A stretch of 64,000 bases of DNA, taken from the NCBI RefSeq assembly GCF_026157085.1, contig NZ_JANPVN010000001.1, positions 1,364,001-1,428,000 of the forward strand. Direction: 5' to 3'. The notes under the pieces are model-generated. The model had not been told where the DNA came from and did not search any database. It was given only the letters and a program-made list of their open reading frames with translations. A program made the translations under genes and the position numbers. How positions within the stretch are numbered: the first letter of the stretch is position 1; each line of letters opens with the position of its first letter. Of this stretch, positions 20,117 to 27,561 are shown piece by piece. Source of the DNA: Sphingomicrobium arenosum. Its GTDB lineage: Bacteria; Pseudomonadota; Alphaproteobacteria; Sphingomonadales; Sphingomonadaceae.

Positions 20117-20269
20117 CTATTTGTGGGTGGGGCCCCCGCCCCGGCTGTAGGCGCCCGCGCCACCCGCCGAGCGGCCGTCGCCGAAGGGCGAATAGCCGGC
20201 ATAGGCGGCCGCCGCGAAGGCGACGCCCGCGGCCAGCGCCCAGAGGAGGAAGACGATCTTCTTGGTCAT
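20117..20269 (-). CDS. 50-residue Gly-rich single-TM peptide in the SPFH/polyamine operon
   Basis: A small gene between the DUF350 and first DUF4178 genes. It begins MTKKIVFLLWALAAGVAFAA with a hydrophobic segment (residues 5-24), then a Gly/Ser/Ala-rich tail (GDGRSAGGAGAYSRGGG). It starts 12 bases after the upstream stop and ends 32 bases before the DUF350 start, filling the gap, and its codons match the operon. It may be a type I signal peptide with a short secreted tail, or a single-pass peptide. No family recognised. The spacing and start support it as real; the role is unknown. Confidence 0.65.
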   Translation of the reverse strand: MTKKIVFLLWALAAGVAFAAAAYAGYSPFGDGRSAGGAGAYSRGGGPTHK

Positions 20270-20281
20270 GCGCGGCCTTTC

Positions 20282-21616
20282 CTAGTAAAATTCATCATAA
20301 TCCTCGCGCCGGTCGGTCTCGAATTTCGACGCCTTGGAAAAGATCCAAAAGAGCGGCGCGCCGAGGGCGAGGAGGAGGAGGATGAAATTGGAGAAGAAGG
20401 TGCCGCCGGTGCCTGCGCGCACGGTGATCGAGCGATTGGCCGTGGCGCTGGGATCGGCGGCATTGCGATAACGCAGATTGAGCTGGCTCGCCTCGCTATA
20501 TTCGTCCTCGGGACGATAGATGATCGCTTCCAGTTCGTAGCGACCGGGGGCGACGGCGGGCAGCTTCAAGGTGCCGCGCGTGCGATCCTCGCGCCAACTG
20601 CCTTCGTAATCGCTGCCGAAATAATATTCGACCGGCTGGTTGGCGATGCGCGCGGCGTCGCTGTCCATATTGGTGAGGACATATTCGACGTCGAGCCAAT
20701 TGTTGTTGCCCGGTACGCCGTGCGTCTCGATGATGAAGGGGCGCGGGCGGCCGGTGATGTCGAAGGTGCCGATGGTGACTTCGGGGCTCTCGCCGGCGGT
20801 CGGCACGCGCACGGTGCGCTCGAGCTTCTGCCCGCTGCCGCTGAACAGGATCATGAGGATGATGGCGACCGCGATGACGGCGGCCGAGACCGTGGCGGCA
20901 AAGGAGAGAAGCGAGCCCCAGGGATTGGGGTGGTGCGGCAGCGGCGAGTAGCTGGTCGCGGGATATTGACCGCTGTCGTCGGTGCCAAAGGCGGCGGCAA
21001 TGTCGCGCGAGGGGACGAAGCGCTCCTCGAGCCACTCATATTCGTCGCTCGAGACTTCGCAGGACAGGAGGTGCTCGCCCGAAACGAAGGCCTTATTCTG
21101 TGTCTGGTCGCCGCGCTTCACATGCCAGTAAAATTCGCCGAGGACATAGTCGACGCGGGCGTGGGCGAGCTTGTGGCACTGGCGGTATCGGCGTCCGTCA
21201 TGGTCGAAGTCATAGGCATTGCCTGCAGCGGGCTGCGCCATCAGCGGAGTGCCGAAGCTCCAGCCGGCGTGCTGGTGCACGAGCCAGCGATAGCCGTGAT
21301 AGGGATTGAACAGGAGATATTCGGACCAGCGGTCGCATTCGCCCGTCTCTTCCTGTAATTCGAGATAGCCGATCACTGCCCATTCGACGTCGAACAGCGG
21401 GCCGCGCGTGCCGAGCGGCAGCGTGAGCGCGGCGCCCGCCTGCGCCTTTTCGGCGACGAGCTTGATCTCGGAAGTGGCGACGTCGAGCGCGCTGCCGCAA
21501 TATTGGCAGACGATGAGGGTGGTGAACCCTGCCGCGCGCAATTCGAGGCTGCCGCCGCAGGACGGGCAGTCGATCGCCTTGACCGACGGGGTCGCGATGG
21601 TCTGATAATCGTTCAT
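20282..21616 (-). CDS. DUF4178 domain protein with zinc ribbon and two TM segments
   Basis: A 444-residue protein. The N-terminus has a zinc ribbon (IDCPSCGGSLEL ... LIVCQYCGSALDV), then DUF4178 modules (residues ~60-200; LLFNPYHGYRWLVHQHAGWSFG is typical), a TM helix near 240-265 (FAATVSAAVIAVAIILMILF), a beta-rich periplasmic-type domain and a last TM helix (FILLLLALGAPLFWIFS) with a short charged tail. Its start overlaps the upstream DUF4178 gene by ATGA. A zinc-ribbon membrane protein alongside an SPFH protein resembles the B. subtilis YdjG/H/I membrane-stress complex, but that link is an inference from layout. Confidence 0.85.
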   Translation of the reverse strand: MNDYQTIATPSVKAIDCPSCGGSLELRAAGFTTLIVCQYCGSALDVATSEIKLVAEKAQAGAALTLPLGTRGPLFDVEWAVIGYLELQEETGECDRWSEYLLFNPYHGYRWLVHQHAGWSFGTPLMAQPAAGNAYDFDHDGRRYRQCHKLAHARVDYVLGEFYWHVKRGDQTQNKAFVSGEHLLSCEVSSDEYEWLEERFVPSRDIAAAFGTDDSGQYPATSYSPLPHHPNPWGSLLSFAATVSAAVIAVAIILMILFSGSGQKLERTVRVPTAGESPEVTIGTFDITGRPRPFIIETHGVPGNNNWLDVEYVLTNMDSDAARIANQPVEYYFGSDYEGSWREDRTRGTLKLPAVAPGRYELEAIIYRPEDEYSEASQLNLRYRNAADPSATANRSITVRAGTGGTFFSNFILLLLALGAPLFWIFSKASKFETDRREDYDEFY

Positions 21617-22290
21617 GCGACCCCCTCGAAACGAGGCGCGGCCCAGTCATCGAAGCGCCGCAGCCCGCGCGGGGCGAGTTCATCGAGGCGGCGATAATCG
21701 CCCATCCACAGCCCGGCGCCATTGGCATCGCGCTGATAGGTCAGCGCGACCCCCAGCTTGTGGCGACAGTCGAGCGAGACGCGCTCGAAACGGGCGGGGA
21801 CGACATGGGGCAGATGCCCTTCGCTGGCGATGCAGCGGATGGTCTTCACGTCGGCGACGGTGAAATATTGGTCGCGCAGCTTGATCTGCTTGCCGAGCGC
21901 GGCGCGGCCGCGGCGCGACAGGGCGTCGATGCTCTCCATGACCGCGGGCTCGGGCTCGATCGGCGACATCATCATGTAGAGGCCGGTTTCCTCGGCGACC
22001 CAGGCGTGGCGGCCGCCGGGGAGTTCACACAGCCATTCGTTCCAGCTGCCGCGCGTCCAGGCCCAGCGTTCGCGCCCGACGAGGACGCCGCGCGTGCCTT
22101 CGATCATGAGGCTGGTGCCGAGTTGCAGGGGGCTGACGTCGAAGGGCATATGGCCGCTGTCGCCGACCTTCTCGATTCCGCCGCGCTCGATCATGAGCAT
22201 GGAATCGCACGAGGCGCAGGTGACCACCGGCAGGCCGGGCAGCGCGCCCTCGACGCCGGCGCCGCATTGCGGGCAGTTCAACGCATCCAC
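21613..22290 (-). CDS. DUF4178 domain protein with zinc ribbon, soluble
   Basis: A 225-residue paralogue of the downstream gene's N-terminal half. Zinc ribbon LNCPQCGAGVEG ... VVTCASCDSMLMI is followed by a DUF4178 module (RWAWTRGSWNEWLCELPGGRHAWVAEE kind of strand pattern) and a helical C-terminus. No TM helix is seen. It sits between the SPFH gene (24 bases upstream side) and the membrane DUF4178 gene (4-base overlap), so the two DUF4178 proteins probably work as a pair on the cytoplasmic membrane face. Confidence 0.85.
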   Translation of the reverse strand: MDALNCPQCGAGVEGALPGLPVVTCASCDSMLMIERGGIEKVGDSGHMPFDVSPLQLGTSLMIEGTRGVLVGRERWAWTRGSWNEWLCELPGGRHAWVAEETGLYMMMSPIEPEPAVMESIDALSRRGRAALGKQIKLRDQYFTVADVKTIRCIASEGHLPHVVPARFERVSLDCRHKLGVALTYQRDANGAGLWMGDYRRLDELAPRGLRRFDDWAAPRFEGVA

Positions 22291-22313
22291 TTTGCCGCTC
22301 CCCCCGAAGCCCG

Positions 22314-23324
22314 CTAGCCCAGCCGGGCCAGCAATTCGGCCTTCTTGGCGTTATATTCCTCTTCGGACAAGGCGCCTGCGACGTGCAGCTTGTGCAGCTT
22401 CTCGATCAGTTCGAGCGGATCGCCCTGCGGTTCGGGCGAAGATGCGGCCGGAGCGGAGGACGGCGCGGCGATCTGGGGGGCGTTGCCGAGCCCGCCCGCC
22501 ATCACCTGCCCCATCGCCATGGCCGCTGCGATGCCAGCGCCAGCGCCAGCGACGCCGCCCGAGGCGCTTGCGGCTTCATCGAGCGTGTCGGCCGCCTTGA
22601 AGCGGGCATATTGATCGAGGTCGCCGATGGCGCGCATCGAGCCGCCGCTGTCGATCGCTTCCTGCACCGCCTCGGGCAGCGACAGGCTTTCGACGAACAG
22701 GCTGGGTATCTCGATGCCCCACTGGTCGGTGGCATTGTCGGCGGCCTGCCTGAGCTTGTCGGACAAGGCCTGCTGGTTGGCGGCAAGGTCGAGGAAGGGG
22801 ATGTCGCCCGCGCCCAGCACGGCGGCAAGGCTGGTGGCGATGATCGAGCGCATCTGCGCCTCCATCTCGGCGACATGCAGTTCGGCGAGATTGGCGAAGG
22901 TGGTGCGGTAGAAATGCTCGACGTCGCCGATGCGGAAGGAATAGGTGCCGAAGGCGCGGATGCGCAGGACGCCGAATTCGGGGTCGCGGACGGTGATCGG
23001 CTGGGCGGTCCCCCATTTGAGGCCGGTCTGTTCGCGCGTCGAGAAGAAGGTGACGTCGGACTTGAAGGGCGATTTGAAGCCCTTGTCCCAATTCTTCAGG
23101 TTGGTGAGCAGCGGCAGCGTGTCGGTGTCGAGCTTGAACAGCCCGGCGGGCAGGCAGTCGGTCACCTCGCCATTGTTGAGGAAGATCGCCTGTTGCCCGT
23201 CGCGCACCGTGAGCTGGGCGCCATATTGGATTTCATTGTCCTCCATCGGCACGCGCCAGGCGAGTTGGCCGGGGGACTGCTCCCATTCGATGACGTCGAT
23301 GAACTGCTTGGAAAAGAACCCCAT
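22314..23324 (-). CDS. SPFH domain protein with C-terminal SHOCT motif (YdjI-like)
   Basis: A 336-residue protein of the SPFH/Band-7 branch often annotated virion core protein-like. MGFFSKQFIDVIEW starts the domain; FGTYSFRIGDVEHFYRTTF and the helical region ending IEIPSLFVESLSLPEAVQ are typical. An Ala/Gly-rich linker leads to a C-terminal SHOCT-like helix pair (LHKLHVAGALSEEEYNAKKAE). B. subtilis YdjI, of the same family, helps recruit PspA to stressed membrane. First gene of the seven-gene operon, start chosen at the ATG preceded by GGGGAAAAA; the longer upstream frame has no signature. Likely a membrane-scaffold component. Confidence 0.88.
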   Translation of the reverse strand: MGFFSKQFIDVIEWEQSPGQLAWRVPMEDNEIQYGAQLTVRDGQQAIFLNNGEVTDCLPAGLFKLDTDTLPLLTNLKNWDKGFKSPFKSDVTFFSTREQTGLKWGTAQPITVRDPEFGVLRIRAFGTYSFRIGDVEHFYRTTFANLAELHVAEMEAQMRSIIATSLAAVLGAGDIPFLDLAANQQALSDKLRQAADNATDQWGIEIPSLFVESLSLPEAVQEAIDSGGSMRAIGDLDQYARFKAADTLDEAASASGGVAGAGAGIAAAMAMGQVMAGGLGNAPQIAAPSSAPAASSPEPQGDPLELIEKLHKLHVAGALSEEEYNAKKAELLARLG

Positions 23325-23416
23325 TTTTTCCCCACGCGACAGGCTGAAACACTCGCAGGGGATATCAGCATGAAGCGGCATCGGCGGCAAGGGAAAGCGC
23401 GCGCGTCCGACGTGAA

Positions 23417-23453
23417 AAAGCCGCGCTCGCCACTGTCGGACGAGCGCGGCTTT
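23417..23453 (-). terminator. Rho-independent terminator after the cell-wall hydrolase
   Basis: A 13-bp perfect stem AAAGCCGCGCTCG / CGAGCGCGGCTTT with an 11-base loop. On the minus strand it runs into TTTTT, so it terminates the leftward hydrolase transcript before the SPFH operon. Confidence 0.85.
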
Positions 23454-23474
23454 CGCTGTTTCATCGGGCCAAAC

Positions 23475-23505
23475 GGGGCCGGGTGAGCAAGAGCTCCCCG
23501 GCCCC
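23475..23505. repeat. Strong GC-rich hairpin
   Basis: GGGGCCGGG-T-GAGC, loop AAGA, GCTC-CCCGGCCCC: 13 pairs with one bulged T, with no T-run on either side. It lies downstream of the hydrolase and before its terminator, so it may protect the mRNA 3' end or help termination. Confidence 0.55.
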
Positions 23506-23568
23506 GCCCTCTCAATTGTAACGAGAGAGAGGCCCGTCGGCGCCCCCGCGTGGCGGGGACGAAAACTC

Positions 23569-24165
23569 TTAGCTCTGGTAGAAGATGTGGGTGCCGACCT
23601 TGGCGACTTCGTTGAAGGCGGGAGCCCAATGCGGATTGACGTAGTCGGCATGGTACCAGAGCACCTCGCCACGCACGACTTCATAGGCGTCGTCGATGGC
23701 GACCTGGGCGACGGCCTTGGCGGTGTCCCAGGGCTTCATCTCGGTGATGCGCGGGAAGCGACGGTTCTGGACGAAGCTGAACTGCGCCTTCTGCTTGATG
23801 ACGTCGCACCAATTGTCGGGATAGCGCTCGCTCTCGGTGCGGTTGATCACCACGTCGGCGACCGCCAGCTGCCCCTCGAGGCTCTCGCCGCGCGCTTCGA
23901 AATAGATCGCGTTGGCGAGGCACCATTCCTGTTCGGTGAGTTCGCTATCGGCGATGCCGCGATTGTTCTCGACCATCTCGTCGAGCGTGAACTGCTCGTC
24001 CTCGGCGATCTCCGCAGCGCGGTCGAGGAAGGCGGCGCGGGTGGCGTCGTCGAGACCCGGACCCGTGGCGGCAGTGATGTGGGCGGAAACCTGGGCGCCA
24101 CCGGCGGTGGCAAGCAAAGCGGCACCAATGACGGGCGCGAGGCCCGAACTACGAAGCTTGATCAA
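23569..24165 (-). CDS. Cell-wall hydrolase, SleB/Hydrolase_2 family
   Basis: A 198-residue exported protein with signal-like N-terminus (APVIGAALLATAGGAQVSA) and a C-terminal Hydrolase_2 domain, the fold of SleB-type lytic transglycosylases. The conserved catalytic Glu90 is in NAIYFEARGES, followed by VADVVINRTESERYPD, CDVIKQKAQFSFV and LWYHADYVNPHW. In non-sporulating alphaproteobacteria such enzymes remodel peptidoglycan. It is monocistronic, with its own terminator, and a 365-bp gap upstream. Confidence 0.88.
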   Translation of the reverse strand: MIKLRSSGLAPVIGAALLATAGGAQVSAHITAATGPGLDDATRAAFLDRAAEIAEDEQFTLDEMVENNRGIADSELTEQEWCLANAIYFEARGESLEGQLAVADVVINRTESERYPDNWCDVIKQKAQFSFVQNRRFPRITEMKPWDTAKAVAQVAIDDAYEVVRGEVLWYHADYVNPHWAPAFNEVAKVGTHIFYQS

Positions 24166-24454
24166 TTGTGTCTCTTATGACGTGCGGCCGTGCGTTCATC
24201 CGCCAGCAGGCTCGTCCCTGCTAGTGCGGCGGTTGATCCGACTTGTCCGTCTCGCTCTCGCTCTCCACCAACCCTCCACGGCGGTGCGAGCCCTCGCTCT
24301 CTCTCGTTACAAGGATCAATTTAGTTCCTTGTTGAAATAAAAAAAGGCGCCGAGCGGTAAACGGATGTTGCACTGCGACGAAATGTGCAACCCGTTGTTT
24401 TTCTTGGGTTTTTCTTTCGAATACATGAACGAATAGCTGTCCGTTAAATGAACG
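24166..24454. other. AT-richer intergenic region upstream of the hydrolase
   Basis: Together with the typA terminator this makes a 365-bp gap. It holds the hydrolase promoter and 5' leader (minus strand). It is noticeably A/T-richer than the surroundings (ATAAAAAAAGG near 24337, TTGTTTTTCTTGGGTTTTTC near 24395). An 85-residue frame exists on the minus strand but has no start signal or family likeness. I see no defined operator or RNA gene. Confidence 0.4.
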
Positions 24455-24490
24455 AAAAAGGCCCCCGCCGCAGTTCATCGGCGAGGGCCT
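24455..24490 (-). terminator. Rho-independent terminator of typA
   Basis: Stem GGCCCCCGCCG / CGGCGAGGGCC (one mismatch, 8-base loop), followed on the minus strand by TTTTT, 40 bases after the typA stop. Confidence 0.85.
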
Positions 24491-24530
24491 TCGGTTCGTC
24501 GGCGGGCGATATTTCGCCCTTTTGTCCGAA

Positions 24531-26366
24531 TCAGACGGCAGCAGCGTCCTTGCGGCTCATCTTCTTGCGCTCATGCGTGTCGAGATAGCGCTTGCGCAGG
24601 CGGATGGCGCCGGGCGTGACCTCGACCAGTTCATCGTCCTGGATATAGGCGATGGCCTGTTCGAGCGTCATGCGACGCGGCGGGGTGAGGCGGATGCCTT
24701 CATCCTTGCCCGAGGCGCGGAAGTTGGTGAGCTGCTTGGACTTCTGGGCGTTGACCTCGAGGTCCTGCGGCTTGGCATTCTCGCCGATCACCATGCCCGC
24801 ATAGAGCGGGTCGCCGGGCGAGATGAAGAGGATGCCGCGATCTTCGAGCGCGTTCAGCGCATAAGCGACTGCATCGCCTTTCTCCATCGAGATGAGCGCA
24901 CCATTCTGGCGACCCTCGATCTTGCCCTTGTAGGGGCCGTAGCGTTCGAACACGCGGTTCATGATGCCGGTGCCGCGGGTGTCCGACAGGAACTCGCCGT
25001 GATAGCCGATGAGGCCGCGCGAGGGGGCGCTGAAGGTCAGGCGGGTCTTGCCTTGGCCCGAGGGACGCATGTCGGTCATCTCGGCCTTGCGCATCGCCAT
25101 CTTCTCGACGACGGTGCCCGAATAATCGTCATCGACGTCGACGACGACGGTTTCATAGGGCTCCTCGCGGCCGTCGGGACCGTCCTTGAGGAGGACGCGC
25201 GGGCGGCTGATCGACAATTCGAAGCCCTCGCGGCGCATATTCTCGATGAGCACGCCAAGCTGCAGTTCGCCGCGGCCGGCGACCTCGAAGGCATCCTTGT
25301 CGGCGCTTTCGCTGACGCGGATCGCGACATTGGTCTCGGCCTCGCGCTCGAGGCGCTCGCGGATGACGCGGCTCTGCACCTTGTCGCCGTCCTGGCCGGC
25401 GAAGGGGCTGTCGTTGACCGCGAAGGTCATGCTGAGCGTCGGCGGATCGATTTCCGAGGCCGGGACCGGCTCGGTGATGGTCGGGGTGCCGATGGTATTC
25501 GACACGGTCGCGGTCATGAGGCCGGCGATGGCGACGATGTCGCCCGCCTTGGCCGTCTCGACCGGCACGCGTTCGAGGCCCTGGAAGGCGAACAGCTTGG
25601 AGATGCGCGCGTCTTCGACCTTGTTGCCGTTGACGTCGATGGCGCGAACGGGATCGCCGACCTTCAAGGTGCCCTGCTCGATGCGGCCGGTCAGGATGCG
25701 GCCGAGGAAGTTGTCGCGGTCGAGGAGCGTGGCGAGCATCTTGAACTCGCCCTCGGTGTCGAGACCGGGTGCGGGGACATGGTCGACGATCGTTTCGAAC
25801 AGCGGCGTGAGATTGCCCTCGCGCGCCGCCGGATCGGTCGAGGCGAAGCCCGAGCGGCCCGAGGCGTAGAGCGCAGGAAAGTCGAGCTGTTCGTCATTGG
25901 CATCGAGCGTCAGGAAGAGTTCGAACACCTCGTCGAGCACCTCGGCCTCGCGCGCATCGGGGCGGTCGATCTTGTTGACGACGACGATGGGGCGAAGGCC
26001 GAGGCCGAGCGCCTTCTGGCAGACGAACTTGGTCTGGGGCATCGGGCCTTCGGCGGCATCGACGAGCAGGATCACGCCGTCGACCATCGAGAGGATGCGT
26101 TCCACCTCGGCGCCGAAGTCGGCGTGGCCGGGAGTGTCGACGATGTTGATGCGCACGGGCTCGCGGCCCTCGCCTTCCCACACGATCGAGGTGCATTTGG
26201 CGAGGATGGTGATCCCGCGCTCTTTTTCGAGGTCGTTCGAATCCATCGCGCGTTCTTCCACGCGCTGGTTGTCGCGGAAGGTGCCCGACTGGCGGAAAAG
26301 CTGGTCGACGAGGGTAGTCTTGCCATGATCGACGTGCGCGATGATGGCTACGTTGCGAAGCTGCAT
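24531..26366 (-). CDS. typA: Ribosome-associated translational GTPase TypA/BipA
   Basis: A 611-residue elongation-factor-like GTPase that assists 50S assembly and stress or cold adaptation. G1 AHVDHGKTT (residues 10-18), switch region KERGITI, G3 DTPGHADF (from residue 77) and G4 NKID (131-134) are intact. Domain II and the TypA-specific C-terminal region (GRQNGALISMEKGDAVAYAL; NPLYAGM-type segment) follow, with a basic end (RLRKRYLDTHERKKMSRKD). Length matches the family. Monocistronic with its own terminator. Confidence 0.97.
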   Translation of the reverse strand: MQLRNVAIIAHVDHGKTTLVDQLFRQSGTFRDNQRVEERAMDSNDLEKERGITILAKCTSIVWEGEGREPVRINIVDTPGHADFGAEVERILSMVDGVILLVDAAEGPMPQTKFVCQKALGLGLRPIVVVNKIDRPDAREAEVLDEVFELFLTLDANDEQLDFPALYASGRSGFASTDPAAREGNLTPLFETIVDHVPAPGLDTEGEFKMLATLLDRDNFLGRILTGRIEQGTLKVGDPVRAIDVNGNKVEDARISKLFAFQGLERVPVETAKAGDIVAIAGLMTATVSNTIGTPTITEPVPASEIDPPTLSMTFAVNDSPFAGQDGDKVQSRVIRERLEREAETNVAIRVSESADKDAFEVAGRGELQLGVLIENMRREGFELSISRPRVLLKDGPDGREEPYETVVVDVDDDYSGTVVEKMAMRKAEMTDMRPSGQGKTRLTFSAPSRGLIGYHGEFLSDTRGTGIMNRVFERYGPYKGKIEGRQNGALISMEKGDAVAYALNALEDRGILFISPGDPLYAGMVIGENAKPQDLEVNAQKSKQLTNFRASGKDEGIRLTPPRRMTLEQAIAYIQDDELVEVTPGAIRLRKRYLDTHERKKMSRKDAAAV

Positions 26367-26440
26367 GTATCTTGTCCGGTTAGGAGGTTTGGCGGCCCCC
26401 TAGCCGAAAAGACGGTGCAATCCTAGTCCAATAGCGTCGG

Positions 26441-26986
26441 TTAGCGCTGAAAGGGCGGCATGCGCCCCGCGGCGGCATCGCGGCGGCTCTGGTGATAGAC
26501 GGCGGCGAGCAGGTGCACGACGAGCAGCGCACCGAAGGCCCAGACATAGGTCGCATGCGCCTCGCCCGCCCATTCGGCGACCGCCTCGGAGATGCCGGGG
26601 ACGCTGGGGAAGACGAGCCCGAACTTCAAGTCGACCCAGCCGCCGCCCTTCGACACCGCCATGAGCCCGCCTAGCGGAATGGCGACGAGGAAGACGTAGA
26701 GGAGGAAGTGGCTGACCACCGCGGCGACGCGTTCCCATTTCGGCAGGCGCTCGGGCTGCGCCGGCGCGGTGCTGACGAAGCGTGTCGCGAGACGCAGGAA
26801 GACGACGAGGATGAGCGCCGCGCCGATGGTCTTGTGCCATTCGAACATGTCGACGCGCGCCGCACTGCCGCGCTCATAGACCTTATGGAAGAGCCAACCG
26901 GTAGTGAATTGCGCGATGACCAGCGCGGCGGCAAGCCAGTGCCAGAAGGCGGCGAGCGCGGAATAGCGAATGTGCGGCTTTTGCAT
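26441..26986 (-). CDS. Cytochrome b561 family di-heme membrane protein
   Basis: A 181-residue four-TM protein that moves electrons across or within the inner membrane, probably from ubiquinol. Histidines likely to bind b hemes are in AAFWHWLAAALV, FEWHKTIGAAL, VVSHFLLYVFL and LLVVHLLAAVYHQ. The start giving MQKPHIRYS was chosen because GGGGGA lies just upstream; a longer form would add nine residues with no signal. Physiological acceptor unknown (superoxide and peroxide have been proposed for family members). Divergent from the lipoprotein at 27085. Confidence 0.9.
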   Translation of the reverse strand: MQKPHIRYSALAAFWHWLAAALVIAQFTTGWLFHKVYERGSAARVDMFEWHKTIGAALILVVFLRLATRFVSTAPAQPERLPKWERVAAVVSHFLLYVFLVAIPLGGLMAVSKGGGWVDLKFGLVFPSVPGISEAVAEWAGEAHATYVWAFGALLVVHLLAAVYHQSRRDAAAGRMPPFQR

Positions 26987-27084
26987 GGATCCCCCGAAGA
27001 CGTGTCGCCGCACTCATGCACGCTCTTGACGGCCATGCAAGCGCAAGTGATCAACAAGGCAACTTCATGGTTATGGGAGAGGGC

Positions 27085-27561
27085 ATGTCTGCCCGGCAAT
27101 ACCGCAAGCTGTCGTTTCGCGCCGCCCTGTCGGCCGGGGTTCTCGTCTCGGTCGCCGGTTGCAGTCCCACATTCGACCAGGAGCTCGTCGAGCAGTTCGA
27201 AAAGGAAGCAGCGAGCCTGCTGGTGCCATGCATGCTGACGCCTGCCTCGTGGACGACGCTCGACATCGGCTATGGTTATACGGGCGACGACATCGTCGAG
27301 GGTGCGGCTTGGCAGGCACGGCGCGCGCAAGTGGTCGCACTTCTCGAGCGGATCGAGAACATGGGGTTGGAAGACGAACGTCGCGAAGCGATGGATGAAG
27401 TGCTGGAATACCTCGCGGTGGTCGAGCTCGATTGCAGCGGAGTCACGCAGGCCCAGTGGGAGGCGGAATTCGACATGAACCTCGCCAGCCTGTCGGGCCT
27501 TCTCGATTTGATGGAGGCGGAGCCGGAGGGCCGGCCCCGCCTGACACCGTCTAACGAGTGA
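27085..27561 (+). CDS. Hypothetical lipoprotein
   Basis: A 158-residue protein. The start giving [18 protein letters not shown] follows GGGAGAGGG, and the signal ends in [10 protein letters not shown] with lipobox VAGC. The mature part is mostly helical with acidic patches ([23 protein letters not shown]) and two further cysteines (VPCML, ELDCSG). No family recognised. It overlaps the end of the convergent FadJ-like gene by 11 bases. Its position next to a cytochrome b561 gives no firm hint. Confidence 0.7.
   Translation: MSARQYRKLSFRAALSAGVLVSVAGCSPTFDQELVEQFEKEAASLLVPCMLTPASWTTLDIGYGYTGDDIVEGAAWQARRAQVVALLERIENMGLEDERREAMDEVLEYLAVVELDCSGVTQAQWEAEFDMNLASLSGLLDLMEAEPEGRPRLTPSNE

Noticed and set aside
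24221..24478. 85-residue frame on the minus strand between the hydrolase and typA
   Set aside because: No ribosome binding site or recognisable content; overlaps the typA terminator.
24522..26426. Long open frame on the plus strand (634 codons)
   Set aside because: Antisense to typA, which has all GTPase motifs.
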